Notes: generated by a model from the sequence alone, not told the origin. A DNA stretch of 64,000 nt from Nematostella vectensis (GCF_932526225.1 NC_064037.1:7484203-7548202), one strand, 5' to 3'; positions 9,868-24,800 are shown, counted from the first letter of the stretch. A program made the numbers and translations.

Positions 9868-12800
9868 ATGTCTAGAGGCTCTTCTCATAGGTAAGGACGC
9901 AAACAATCTTAGTCATAAATCCCCTTTAGTGAATTTGTTCGAGGCGAAAGTGTGTCAGCGATGGCTTTGACCTGTGATAAAGCCGATAAAAACCTCTGTT
10001 TAACGTTCACTTGAGGTCTGAGACATCTTTGAGGCCAAAAATAGCGTTGGATATGTATTTTTTAACCATTTATTGTAAGCAGATTAATCGAATATTCCTA
10101 CAGAATCGATTTTACTGATGTGATCTTCTGTTTGGTTACTGACTAAAATAAGCAATGATTTCTAGGTAGTTGAATACGCTATCGAGGTATTTGAGGGAAT
10201 CGTCCTTGATAATTCATTGAATCATGGCTTATTTTCTTGTATTGAAGATTCCAGCCTGCTTCAGAGAGGCATCGTGGAAGTTCGTCCCGATTTATCGGGT
10301 AAAACGTGTACGCATATCCCCACGAATTTGTGTGTTACTTATATTAAATCAAGTAGAAACGATTTTTTAGTTTTATTGCTCTAAGAGTTTTCTTTGAGGC
10401 TACAGCCTACATGTTTTATGAATGCTTCGCCTTTTGTTCAGAATTGTTTTCCTCCACCTTCTCTTCCTCCTGTCAAATTTGTTGAATTAAGCTTTTTGTG
10501 TAGGCGTTTGTTTATATTTTTACTGCCAAACGTAGTTAACCATAGTACACAAAAAAAGAAATCTCCCGCCTTTCAATTCAACCTTAGCTCTTTTCTGCTT
10601 ATCATCTTAGCACTGATGAAGGTTCCATGAGTAATTGTGTTCTCTTTGTAAACATCTGACAAGTCAAATTTCATTTACATTTCATCATGGTCATAAGATT
10701 TCACTGATATCGGTCAGTAAATAAGCAGGGTCATCAATTTTTTCATCTTCTTTTTATCATCATTTTATTTCTTTTTTATCTCTCTCCTCATTTTAAACCA
10801 ATTTTTAATTTAGCTAAATATCACCTGCTAAATGAATAAATCAATAAAAAGTCATGCAATCTCTTTTATTTTCTTAGAGGAATATAGCGTAACTTGTAAA
10901 GCAGATCAGTTACAGCCTCCATTTTATCATGTAGAAATAAGATTGAACATCCCCTCCTTTATTTGTATTACAGAAGTCTTGCAGAATTTTGTTCATTGAA
11001 CAGGAATTGCTCCTATTTTCCTTATTCTTCCATGTCCTACTTATGCAATATTCAGGCTTTTTAAATGTCATCCTAACTCCTTTCCATAGCACTCACATTC
11101 ACTGTTTCCTTCTAAGCATTTTAGCAACATTGATTTACTATCACGACACATTGCTTCTTTTCTAAAATATATGTGAGTGCTAACCATATGTTTTAGATCA
11201 CAACAACCAAAAAGTCATTAAAGTTAGTCATGAGTTTTCATTTTAATGGGATTTCCATTATAAAAAGATATTTAAGCTACAGAATTTATTTCCCATCTTG
11301 TAGCCAAGGTGTTTTAGATGATTGCTTTGATGTAAGATGAAAATGTTGGTTTTTTTGCTATAGATATTCCTGGCGATAATTTTCTCCATGAGGTTCTGCT
11401 CATATTTTTTTTGCCAAAACAGGATGCTAATTAGCATTTGTTTTACTGAAATGGAAAACCTTTTTAAAATCTAAAGGTCCAATATGAATGATTATTATTG
11501 CTTTGTATAAACTATGCAATGTTGCTGATTGTGAAAATAGAAATAGAAATAATTTAAACAAAAGCTACCATTTCACTGTTTTATCATTGTGACGAGGTTA
11601 AAAAGCAAGAAAAACTGGAAAGTGAAAAATAAATTCCTTCATCCAGCAGATGATATTTAATGAGCTGATTCTTCCAATCTCTTCCACCCTTCCTCAGTGG
11701 CAACCCCTTAGTGACCATATAAATGGATTACTCATGGGTTATGCAGCTCTAAACAATTAATAACTAAACAACAGTTTTGCTGACTTTTTCAGTTATCATC
11801 AGGTGGAGCTATTTTGAAAGATCTTAGATGTAAGATTTTTTTTTCTTTTGGCTATTTTATTTCCTGTCTTGATTAGGTTTCAATCTGTTACCAGCCTGAA
11901 AGACCTTGTGGTGTAGAAAACAACATTGCATATAATGTCTACCGTTGCTTACGATATGCTTATATGACAGACATCCCCATGGCCTTTATCACAGAAGTAG
12001 GGACCAAGCACCCCATCCATCCCCGTACAAACGCCACCGCCGTCACAGCGAAGATGGACTTTCACACTCAGGAAACTATGGTGATTTGCCCAACTATCGA
12101 TTCCAGGCAAGACTTGCTCAAGAATTGAGTGTTGAAGTTTTGACTAATGTTTTTTTGTTTGAAGTTTTGACTAATGTTCATTCAATTGCAGGAAGTAGGA
12201 CTTGGAGAATTTAATGACTTCAGCTCTGTCAGTGATGAAGATCTGAAGATTGATAAGTATGTGGGACTTCTACTTTGCCCTCAGATCTCAATAAATATGC
12301 TAATGCAAACCAATGGACAAATGAATTTGATGACAGTTTGCCACTCATAGGGCTCTATGCCCTAGTCCCAGGGGTTTCATTAAGGCCCGGCAGCTGGTGG
12401 AACTGCCAGCTACTATATTCTGAGCGCTGGCTACTTTAAAACAAAAGTCTATTAATGTTTTATTTGAACTAATAACTTCCTCTCCTACTAATGAATTTCC
12501 ACCGCCTACTCCGAAACTTAATGAAACCCCTGCTAGTCCCATTAAAGGTTGTTGATTATATGTTTTTAGAATTTACCATGATTCTTTTCTTATGTGCAGG
12601 GACTCTGAAGCTAGCAGTATGTACAAGCATAAAGACAAAGTAAAAATAGGGAAAGAACAGCCTGACAAGCACCAAAAATTAACAGACATGGGTGTTGCAT
12701 CAAGCACCTCTCAACCACTGGTATCACCCCCTGTCTCTTCACAAAAAGGCGGAGCTCCATCATCGCCAAGGACACCTCCTCGTGGAGAGGTGGAGCAGAT

Positions 12801-15800
12801 AAAGCAGGAAAAATCTGCAGATCAGATGCGAGCACTGGAGCAGCCAGGCCACAATGTAAGTTCTGTCACCAAGTATACTCGTGTATTTATTCATATGCTT
12901 TGTCATGTTATATTTATTTGATTAGCCACCTTATACTAATAGGTCTGTGACACTATTATCACTAAATATGCCCATTTGGTGTTTTTGTAGGCTGCTGCTC
13001 CAATGATTGAAGATATTTCTCCAGCAAAGCCAGGTGACGTGAATTATTCTAAAGAAAGGCCAATGGAATAGATATCCCTCTAACATAAAGGCATTTTTTT
13101 TGTGATTTTAAACAATCATATGGCTTTCAGAGACCAGGATTTAGCCATTTATACAATTTTCATAAATCACTGTGATTTACGAGACATGTACATGATTCTT
13201 GAGTGCAACCATATTTGAAATATATAGTATTAACTATAGCATACAATCTTTTGCAAAGTTGAGGCAATTTTGTGACCAAACCAATGTTCATTTTAAGCCC
13301 TTTCTATATTTTGTTTTCTGTATAAAGACTTATTGCCATGTTCTCGCAAACAGCTTCTGAAGACAAGAGTAAATCCCAGTTGTTAAGCACCATTAGTAAA
13401 GAGGAACTGATCCAAAGCATGGATAAACTTGACCGAGAAATTGCACAAGCACAGCAACAAATAGCCAATCTAAAGAAAAAACAGGTACTCATTGCTTGGT
13501 GGTATATTAACATGATTGGAAAGGGAAGTGAAAGATACTGAGAGACATTTACCCACTTACAGCACTGTAAGTAACAAATAAGAAAGTTTATTTTTTTAAG
13601 TGGGTAAAGGTTTTTATATCAAACTGCTAAACCAACAGCATTTGAGGATACTTTTGGTTAAACTAAACTTGTGGGATCAAGTCTTACAAATGAACAAAGC
13701 TTTTGACATGTTAACATAACTAACCACCTAAGATGAGCATTAGTGTTACTTTTCCAAACTCCAAACTATGTTTAGGTCAGACAGCTTGTGAAGCTTCGTC
13801 CAGTCCACATCTGTTATAACAAAGAATGTCAATTATAATATGGTCTTGCTCTGGGCTCTGATCTGATTATCATCAGGGGCTTGGAAATTAGAGGCTATCA
13901 CACCTTATATTACACATGCTTTAATTCTTGGTCTTTTTGTGTAGTTGGAACAAATGTGTGCTTTCTCATTCAATCCAGAGCCAGTTAGAGGAAGATGCAC
14001 AACAAGCGCAGACAGAGCCACCAAAACCACCCTCCCCTCCCCCAGAGCAGAAACCCAAGAGTCTAGTGCAGGTTGTCTATGAGGAGAATAGAGTATGTAT
14101 CAACAGTGTATGCTTGTTAACACTCTCAAGCCCGTTGATTGATTCATGTGGAATTGAATATACTCTTTTTTATTAGAATATCTAATTTTCAGTTGAGGTT
14201 GGGCTGTTCTTTTTTTTTTTTTAATGTTCTTAAAATTTGGAGAAATCAAAGGATGGACATTCTTTAAAAAGGTTGTCACTTCTTATAAAATATAGTGTAA
14301 CATTGAACACAAGAAATATTGCTTATTTTACCTCAGCAGGTGAGTTCAAATTGAAATAATGAATTTCCATTTTTTTTTCCTAGTCAAGTCAAGTTTGGTT
14401 TGTGAGTGAAATAATTTATGTTGACAATGTCACAAGAAATCACCTATACACCATAATCAACTGGTCATCTCTTCATTGTGTTCTCTTTTCCCCTTTTTTA
14501 AGAAAAAGGCTCAAGCTGCCCATGCCCAACTGGCCAAATTTGGATATCCTCTTCCAGATGGCAAGGTATAATAACTACTTTAGCAGCAACACCACAATGT
14601 GCAAATTCTCAAAACCAAAATATTTTATACTAAAAAAGACTCTTTAAACTTGGATACTAGCCTGACAGGATGGTGTTTATTTATTTTAGATATCCCAGAT
14701 ATCCCAAATTTAAATACCCAAATTTAAATAAAATTGTGATATATTTTGTTCTGTGAATGTTGATCAGATACTGTATGTGTCCATCTATTTTTTGATCAAC
14801 ATTATGCAGGCCTGTAGGGTGCATTTGAGTTGGGGGGAGGGGTATATGCAGGCCTGTAGGGTGCATTTGAGTTGAGGGGAGGGGTATATGCAGGCCTGTA
14901 GGGTGCATTTGAGTTGGGGGGAGGGGTATATGCAGGCCTGTAGGGTGCATTTGAGTTGGGGGGAGGGGTATATGCAGGTATGTAGGATGCATTTGAGTTG
15001 GGGGGAGGGGTATATGCAGGCCTGTAGGGTGCATTTGAGTTGGGGGGAGGGGTATATGCAGGCATGTAGGATGCATTTGAGTTGGGTGGAGGGGTATATG
15101 GAGACCTGTAGGATGCATTTGAGTTGGGGGGAGGGGTATATGCAGGCCTGTAGGGTGCATTTGAGTTGGGGGGAGGGGTATATGCAGGCCTGTAGGGTGT
15201 ATTTGAGTTGGGGGGAGGGGTATATGCAGGTCTGTAGGGCGCATTTGAGTTGGGGGGAGGGGTATATGCAGGCATGTAGGATGCATTTGAGTTGGGGGGA
15301 GGGGTATATGGAGTCCTGTAGGATGCATTTGAGTTGGGGGGAGGGGTATATGCAGGCCTGTAGGGTGCATTTGAGTTGGGGGGAGGGGTATATGCAGGCC
15401 TGTAGGATGCATTTGAGTTGGGGGGAGGGGTATATGCAGGCCTGTAGGGTGCATTTGAGTTGGGGGGAGGGGTATATGCAGGCATGTAGGATGCATTTGA
15501 GTTGGGGGGAGGGGTATATGGAGACCTGTAGGATGCATTTGAGTTGGGGGGAGGGGTATATGCAGGCCTGTAGGGTGTATTTGAGTTGGGGGGAGGGGTA
15601 TATGCAGGCCTGTAGGATGCATTTGAGTTGGGGGGAGGGGTATATGCAGGCCTGTAGGATGCATTTGAGTTGGGGGGAGGGGTATATGCAGGCCTGTAGG
15701 GTGCATTTGAGTTGGGGGGAGGGGTATATGCAGGCCTGTAGGATGCATTTGAGTTGGGGGGAGGGGTATATGCAGGTCTGTAGGATGCATTTGAGTTGGG

Positions 15801-18800
15801 GGGAGGGGTATATGCAGGCCTGTAGGGTGCATTTGAGTTGGGGGGAGGGGTATATGCAGGCCTGTAGGGTGTATTTGAGTTGGGGGGAGGGGTATATGGA
15901 GACCTGTAGGATGCATTTGAGTTGGGGGGAGGGGTATATGCAGGCCTGTAGGGTGTATTTGAGTTGGGGGGAGGGGTATATGCAGGCCTGTAGGGTGCAT
16001 TTGAGTTGGGGGAGGGGTATATGCAGGCATGTAGGATGCATTTGAGTTGAGGGGAGGGGTATATGGAGACCTGTAGGATGCATTTGAGTTGGGGGGAGGG
16101 GTATATGCAGGCCTGTAGGGTGCATTTGAGTTGGGGGGAGGTGTATGGTTTGAGTCACCAAGAATGTTTTTGGAGGGCTTTTGCATTCTATTGATCTCAA
16201 AGTAATGAAGAAATAGGTGACCTGTTACAAGTTGTTTAGTGATGTACACTATAGTGCAAGTTTTATTTGGGTTAATTGCATTCCAAGATTAACTAATTGG
16301 TTCTCTGATTGTGTTTTATTAGCCATTGTATAATCAACCATCAGACTTACCCATCTACCATGAAAACCTCAGAAGGTAATATGTTCACACAGGTGATGTA
16401 TCAAATAAACTAAAATTGTGGTATATATCAACATGTTAAATGTTGCCATTTTATATTGGATTTTGGGTCAGTCCAGTTTTTGTATTTACCGCTTCTACTT
16501 TATGCTGTGCTACCAGGAGGATGGTTATTTGAATATCATTTCATGAAAATTAAATACAGTACATCCTGGATTTATATGAATTATGAATATTTGGTAATTT
16601 CATTTTGTATTTTTTTCCTTTCGGCTCAAACTAGATGGTGGTCCACCTATTGGTGAGGTCACTAAAAAAAATTTGTATCCGGATTTTTGTCGTGAAAACT
16701 TCAGTGCATAAGTTACTGTAGTTCTTATTACAGGGCTTCTGGAATTACGCACTTGTGCGGAAGCGCGTAATTTGGCTTTTTCCGTGTAATCCACAAATTT
16801 TCGCGTAATCCCGCGTAATTTGGCTAAATTTCAAAAGACAAAACATTTAATTGCACAGCTGATGGGTTCTTACATCTATTACTTGTAAAAAAAGAAAGAT
16901 ATTCTTCGTAAAAGTGCAATGTTTCGAACTGAATTTCGAAAACAAATAAAATGACTAGGCGTTCTTTGCTAAACCGCGAAGGCCTAGGACTAATAATAAA
17001 ATTTAGAAAAGAATCCCGCGTAATTTTGAGTTTTTTTCCACGTAATTCCAGAAGCCCTGTTATTATACTGGATTCTTTCCTTTGTTTTTGGTTTATAGGG
17101 CTCCAGCTGTGAAAGCCAAACTGGTGAAATACTTCCAGTTAAGAAAACAAGCCAGAGAAATCAAGGTATATGTCAACTGACAGTGGTACAACACATACAT
17201 TTCTCATGAGGCATCCTCTTTCTTTTCAAAGGCTACATACTTCTCTTAAAACATCCTTACCCAAAATTCAGAAGCTATGGAGCAGCCCCTCTTGGAACCA
17301 TCAGCCTTTTTTTCCAGTTTTTCATTGATCTTGCTAGTCATTCTAAATACCATTTATTAGATTATTATTATTATTTATAAATGATAAAAAGGCAATAGTA
17401 AAAGACATCACTAACCATACAGTATGTTTCTCTACAGAATCGACAACTGTGCAAAGAATATAAGTCACTCAAGAAAGCTTGGCTAAAGAAACTGCAGCGT
17501 CAGCAAAACAATGCAAAGAGAAGGTGGGGCAAGATGATGCCAGGGGCGTAGCCAAGGGGGCCCGGGCCCCCACCCCCCCCCCCCCCTTCTAGCAGCCAAA
17601 AATACAGTGAATGTATGAGACATTATCTAAAATACAGGAGAAAATGCCTCAAAAGGGCCTTTTGGTCCCCCCTGTTAAAAATCCTGGCTACGCCGCTGTC
17701 TTGTTCATATCATGCTTTGCTGATTAAGACATATGAATCATTAGTCTGATGCTGGCTGCTATTATATTGGTACACTCTGTGACTACCCATGTTAAATTGA
17801 CTGCTGTCTGCGGGTGCGGGTCGGGTGCTGATGGCAGGATTATAGAGCCCTTGTCTGTCAGACCTTTGTTATTATGTTTATATAGAATTAAAAGAAAATT
17901 CAATGGCTTTGAGTAGCAGATGGAAAAGGAATCTTTCTCAATACTTGGTATTTAGCTAGGCCACAAAAGCAGTGACTAATCAAGAAAGATTTGTGATTAA
18001 TACTGCCACATTTGATTTGCTGTTTTAAGTAATACTGGTTGATAAGTAATACTGGTAATGTTTATTTCATTAAGAAAAAGTGTGACAAGTCTGACAGTTT
18101 TGTCATCTGAACTTTCCTTTTAAAGGGCTAAGGAAGCAAGAGTGAGGGACTTTTATGAAAAGATATTCCCAGAAATTAAAAAGCAGCGAGAGCAAGCTGA
18201 ACGGTTTTCAAGGTAGGAAACACCCACTTGCCTTATCCTTGCAATCATCATTAACTTAATAAACTTAGAGGTCATTTACCTAATTAAGGTTATGGTTCAC
18301 CTTCATGACTGTGTCACTTTAGAAATAAAATGTGCATGCCAGATTTTGGGTAACAGCAGCAAACCGCACATACCTTGATTTGTAATAAAATCGAGCATCT
18401 ACCCATGTCTGTACAGTATACGGAAAACAGACGAATTCTATGGTACCATCATTTGAAAAGTTTGTTGCCTTTTAGTTTCACTGTAATGCACCTGTAAAGG
18501 TCCCATATTAACTTTAAAATTTTCCAAAAATTTCGCACCTAATAGCATCTTGCTTATCAGTCAAATCCACTTTATTTGATAATGACCAAAATGAATAATA
18601 TTTGCTGATAAACATTTTCAACATTTTTTTGGGGGTAAATATGAACCATAACCCGGAGCTAACTAGAAAACCTTGTGTTAACTTAGCTCCTGGACACCTT
18701 ACAAAAAAAAACTATTAACTGTAATCTTTTTTTCCCAAAATCTGTAACCAGAACTGAAGGTGTGAAGGTGTGAAAATAAAATATGTAATTATGTAAAATA

Positions 18801-21800
18801 TGTATGTAACCTTAAGTGGGAGGAATAACTGTTCAATTGGCTTTGAGACCAAGTGGAATGATTGATATAGTCATCTTACACTTGTAGGCCAATGACATTG
18901 TCTGGTCATGTGCCTTTTCTTAGCTGTCAGACACAGCACGTTACGTCCAGTAAGAGGACATTCATAAGAGCATGTACCCTCTACCTTTGTCCTCTATATT
19001 CTGATGTTTTAGTTATTTTAGACATCGCAAATGTATCCTAGTCATTTAAATCAGTCGTCATGTCATTTCAGGATGGGCTCGCGCAGCAGTTGGGGCATAG
19101 TAGCCCGTAGTGAGGCAGAGTTTAACGAGATTGTTGATAATCTGAATGAGCAGGAAGCCAATGAAAAGCACATGCGCACTTTGGCTGTTGATCCCCCTCC
19201 GATGCTTGATGAGTATGAGAGGCGCCGGGTCTTTATCAACAGAAATGGTAATTCATGGGATTCCTGTGTTGTATGTTTTGTGGGCTCCCTGTGGCATGTT
19301 ATTATGGGACCTGTGTTGGGGTGCCTTTGTTTCATTATGGAATGATGGGCTCACTGTGAATGTTTTTTCAACATGGAATACATGATTCCTGTGGAGTGGG
19401 GCTTTCATTGACAATTGTATTGTGATCATTGTGTTGTGGACATCAGTGCAAAAATCCACACAAGGTTTGGCTTTACTTGTCAATAAAAATAAGTGAAAGA
19501 GACTGCTAGCAGCTTGCACTTGTGTAAAAATTTAAAGCATCTCCTCTTCCTTCTCTGTCCCTATCTCATTCATTCGTAATTCCAATTTCAAAACACTGTT
19601 GTGTCGTCATATGTGTATCACATTTCATGGAACACGAAAATGTTCTTATTGCAGGGTCGAATTTGTATGGAAACATGTATAGACATTTTTTTTCCTGATT
19701 TGTTATTTTTTTTTTTTTTCATCTTAAGGATTGATACGTGATCCCCTGGCTGCCCTGAACGAGCGAAAGTATCGGAACATCTGGACTGAAAAAGAGAAGC
19801 AGATTTTCAAAGAAAAGTGAGTTCCCTCTTGAAAGAATTTATCCTGTATCTCGTGCTGCATATCTTGGTTCCTTGACTATATTATTCTGGCCCCATATTA
19901 GCTGTATCTGATGACATTTTATATGGAAGCCCCAGATCAGCAAATCTGATTATATTTTACATGGAATGCATTGCTTTTAAATCCAATGTTGAACTTGCAG
20001 GTACATTGAGCATCCTAAAGACTTTGAGCTCATTGCAGCATTTTTGGAAAATAAGGTACCCAAGTAGGGTAGATCCATAGAGAAATTCATTGTCATTGTT
20101 GATATTTTACATGCAGGCAGTAAAATACAAAGATACTTATCTTGCTCTACCTGACTTAGAATGTTAATTTGTCAAATCTTCTCTCCCTAGTCTGTGTCAG
20201 AGTGTATCCTCTTCTACTACCAGTCAAAGAAAAAGGAGAATTACAAGCAGCTAGCAAGAAAGCAGACCCTTAAGAGACGGCGCCGGGGCGAGCAGGTTAG
20301 CTGTCACCTCTATTACAAATTCAACAAAAAGGACATGAGGGGTTCCCTTTGCTTTCCCCCTCTCCGTACCTTCTCCACCTTCTCCACCTTCTCTCCCTGC
20401 CCCTTTTCTCTGCCCCCCCCCCTCTCCCCATCTTTCTTCCCACCTTCCCTGCCTCCCCTATGAGTCTAAAAAGTGCTTCATAGATGCAGACGTGCCAAGC
20501 CTTTCCTCTTTCCATTCCACAGCAGTATATCAACCAGCGGGATGCTCACTCCCGAGACAAGTCCCGTGGAAATGTTTCAGACAGCGGGTGAGTGCTATCA
20601 TGTGGCACACCTCCTGTCACATCACCCAAGGGCTCAATCATATTTCTCAGTGCTCAGTTAAATTGTCAATTTGCCATACATTTCATCGCATTATTCACCA
20701 TAAACTCATGCATGCGTAAGGAGCTGACCATCTTAATGTTCTGTAATGATTGATAAACTGTTAATGTAACTCTATATAGAGCCACTGGGCCCCAGTGGTA
20801 TGGCGCACCCGATAGCCGCCGGGCCGAGTTCAACCCGCGCCCAAGACAGCTAGAGTTCAGGTATAAAAATCAACCCCTTTTTATTCAGAATTGACTGCCA
20901 AGTAATTCGTTGCGCTGGCCTTTGGTGCTGGCCTCTGTGTATGGCGATTGCCTAGGTACATGGTGCTGGCCTTAGATGCATGCCACTGGCCTAGGTGTAT
21001 GGCATTGGCCTAATTACATGGCGCTGCCTAGGGGTATAACGCTGGCCTAGCTACATGGCGTTGGCCTAGGTGTATGATGGCCTAGGTGCATGGTGTTGTC
21101 ATAGGTGCATGGTGTTGTCATAGGTGCATGGTGTCATAGGTGCATGGCGTTGGCCTAGGTGCATGGTGTTGCCATAGGTGCATGGTGTTGGCCTAGCTAC
21201 ATGGTGTTGGCCTAGCTACATGGCGTTGGCCTAGGTGCATGGTGTCATAGGTACATGGCGTTGGCCTAGGTGCATGGTGTTGGCCTAGGTGCATGGTGTT
21301 GCCATAGGTGCATGGCGTTGGCCTAGGTGCATGGTGTTGGCCTAGGTGCATGGCGTTGGCCTAGGTGCATGGTGTTGGCCTAGCTACATGGCGTTGGCCT
21401 AGATGCATGGTGTCATAGGTGCATGGTGTCACAGGTGCATGGCGTTGGCCTAGGTGCATGGCGTTGGCCTAGGTGCATGGCGTTGGCCTAGGTGCATGGT
21501 GTTGCCATAGGTGCATGGTGTTGGCCTAGCTACATGGTGTTGGCCTAGCTACATGGCGTTGGCCTAGGTGCATGGTGTCATAGGTGCATGGCGTTGGCCT
21601 AGGTGCATGGCGTTGGCCTAGGTGCATGGTGTTGCCATAGGTGCATGGCGTTGGCCTAGGTGCATGGCGTTGGCCTAGGTGCATGGTGTTGGCCTAGCTA
21701 CATGGCGTTGGCCTAGGTGCATGGTGTCACAGGTGCATGGCGTTGGCCTAGGTGCATGGTGTCATAGGTGCATGGTGTTGTCATAGGTGCATGGTGTTGT

Positions 21801-24800
21801 CATTGGTGCATGGTGTTGTCATAGGTGCATGGTGTTGTCATTGGTGCATGGTGTCATAGGTGCATGGTGTTGTCATTGGTGCATGGTGTTGTCACAGGTG
21901 CATGGTGTCACAGGTGCATGGTGTTGTCATTGGTGCATGGTGTTGTCATAGGTGCATGGTGTTGTCATAGGTGCATGGTGTTGTCATTGGTGCATGGTGT
22001 TGCCATAGGTGCATGGTGTTGTCATTGGTGCATGGTGTTGTCACAGGTGCATGGTGTTGTCATAGGTACATAGTGTCACAGGTGCATGGTGTTGTCATTG
22101 GTGCATGGTGTTGCCATAGGTGCATGGTGTTGTCATTGGTGCATGGTGTTGTCATAGGTGCATGGTGTTGTCATTGGTGCATGGTGTTGTCACAGGTGCA
22201 TGGTGTTGTCATAGGTACATAGTGTCACAGGTGCATGGTGTTGTCATTGGTGCATGGTGTTGCCATAGGTGCATGGTGTTGTCATTGGTGCATGGTGTCA
22301 CAGGTGCATGGTGTTGTCATAGGTGCATGGCGTTGGCCTAGGTGCATGGTGTCACAGGTGCATGGTGTTGTCATTGGTGCATGGTGTTGCCATAGGTGCA
22401 TGGTGTTGTCATAGGTGCATGGTGTCATTGGTGCATGGTGTCATTGGTGCATGGTGTTGTCATAGGTGCATGGTGTTGTCATTGGTGCATGGTGTTGTCA
22501 TTGGTGCATGGTGTTGTCACAGGTGCATGGTGTTGTCATTGGTGCATGGTGTTGTCATTGGTGCATGGTGTTGTCACAGGTGCATGGTGTTGTCATTGGT
22601 GTATGGCGTTGTCATTGGTGCATGGCGTTGTCATTGGTGCATGGCGTTGTCATTGGTGCATGGCGTTGTCATTGGTGCATGGCGTTGTCATTGGTGCATG
22701 GCGTTGTCATTGGTGCATGGCGTTGTCATTGGTGCATGGCGTTGTCATTGGTGCATGGCGTTGGCCTAGGTGCATGGCGTTGGCCTAGGTGCATGGCGTT
22801 GGCCTAGGTGCATGGCGTTGGCCTAGGTGCATGGTGTTGTCACAGGTGCATGGTGTTGTCATTGGTGCATGGTGTTGTCACAGGTGCATGGTGTTGTCAC
22901 AGGTGCATGGTGTTGTCATTGGTGCATGGTGTTGTCATTGGTGCATGGTGTTGTCACAGGTGCATGGTGTTGTCATTGGTGCATGGTGTTTTCATTGGTG
23001 CATGGTGTTGTCATTGGTGCATGGTGTTGTCATTGGTGCATGGTGTTGTCATTGGTGCATGGTGTTGTCATTGGTGCATGGTGTTATCATAGGTGCATGG
23101 TGTCATAGGTGCATGGTGTCATAGGTGCATGGTGTTGTCATTGGTGCATGGTGTTGTCATAGCTACATGGCTGCAGCCTATATGTATGCTTTGTTAAAAA
23201 ATGTTAAAAAATTGTTAAAAATGACATAGGGATCAAAAGTAAATAAATGCATGAGTGATTAAGCGCACAATAAGCAATGCTGCTGATGAGGTAGCCTGTT
23301 ATATCTTTATATGATTCCAGTTCTCAGTAGAATTCAGGAATGCATTGTATCATCAAAGCTATCCGAAAGTGACTTGATAATAGTAATCTTTGAGGGATTA
23401 TAATGAAATGATATTCGAATCGATTGATTGATTCCAGCAATTTAAAAACAAATCGATTATTAGACTGTGGCTTATCTAATTGCGAGATTGTATATAGTGT
23501 ATCACTTTCGATTGCTCTTAGTACTCTTGCGACTGTTAACACCAAAAATTTAGATTCCGAATCATCGATGACAAATAGTTGTGTCTTCTGGGTGCCATAT
23601 TAAAAAAAGGACATATATAACATCTGACCAATAATAGTGCTTGGAACTATTTTTCTTGTTTTCCGAACAATCGTGGAAAACTGTGCTTCATTTAATTTCA
23701 TAGGCCTTTAAGGCTCTTTGATGCTCTGCTCATATGTATGTTAAAAAGTTATCAAATAACTGATACTGCACTTATCCACAGGCAAAGTCGACCAGAGTCT
23801 GATTACTTTGACGAAGAGATGACTGATTCAGCAGAAGAGAGTGACCGTGACGATGACGATGACGCATCAAATGCAGTCGGATCTTCCACGACAACTCAGA
23901 CCTCTTCTTCAAATATCCAACCAGCAATAAGTACGGTCACCACTACAGCCACCACTGCGCCCACCGTCATACAGCCTGCCCCGTCATCCTCTGCGCGCCG
24001 CACAGGTTAGTAGGGCGTTGATGCCTTTTTTCGGTAAAAGTGCTGTGTATGATGTAGCTCATTGTTTTACTAAAGATTTCCAAGGTCTAACCCCCCGTAT
24101 TGTTTCCATTGACGCATACAGAGCATGCTGAGACCTCTCGTTGGACTGAAAAAGACATGGAGATTGCCGTACAAGGTTAGTAAGGATCCATCCGTTCTAT
24201 AAAACGCATTGGTGACATAACATATTGACATAATGACAGTAAAAACTCTCGTATGTCGTTATGTCTTTGCCCCATGTCGATGTTTACGTGTGATATCCCA
24301 CTTGAACATGAAAACATAAAACAGCGCGCGCCTATGTCGTTATTTCGCGGCCTCCCTGATTGTTGCTGTGGGTTTCCTGCTTGCGCATATGCTTGTTTGT
24401 TGATATTATTGCGTGTCCTTCCAGGTCTGCGTGAGCACGGTCGTGACTGGGCGGCAATATCTCGTATGGTGATGACTAAAACCGATGCTCAGTGCAAGAA
24501 CTTTTACTTTAATTACAAAAAGAAGTTTCATCTCGAGAACGTCGTTGCCGAGTATGAAGCAAATAAGGTGAGCGAGTATGTAGTTTATAAGTACACAATT
24601 ATGAAGCTCATAAGATATGCGAGTATGACGCTAATAAGGTACACGAGTATGTAGTTTATAAGTACACAATTATGAAGCTAATAAGATATGCGAGTATGAC
24701 GCTAATAATGTACACGAGTATAAAGTTTATAAGTACACAATTATGAAGCTAAAAAGATATGCGATTATGACGCTAATAAGGTACACGAGTATAAAGTTTA

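Noticed and set aside
14681-16249. Long open frames (up to 522 codons) on both strands with Pro-rich or Cys/Trp-rich repeats
   Set aside because: They are created by the 42-bp satellite, whose period is a multiple of three. They lie inside an NCoR intron and have mutually exclusive frames with no family resemblance.
19031-19385. Alternative frames overlapping NCoR exon 13
   Set aside because: The exon and its phase are fixed by homology to NCoR (RSEAEFNEIVDNLNEQE); other frames are shadows.
21825-23124. Overlapping frames encoding MHGVVIGAWC-type repeats
   Set aside because: Pure translation of the 19-bp satellite in all three frames; no splice context or conservation.
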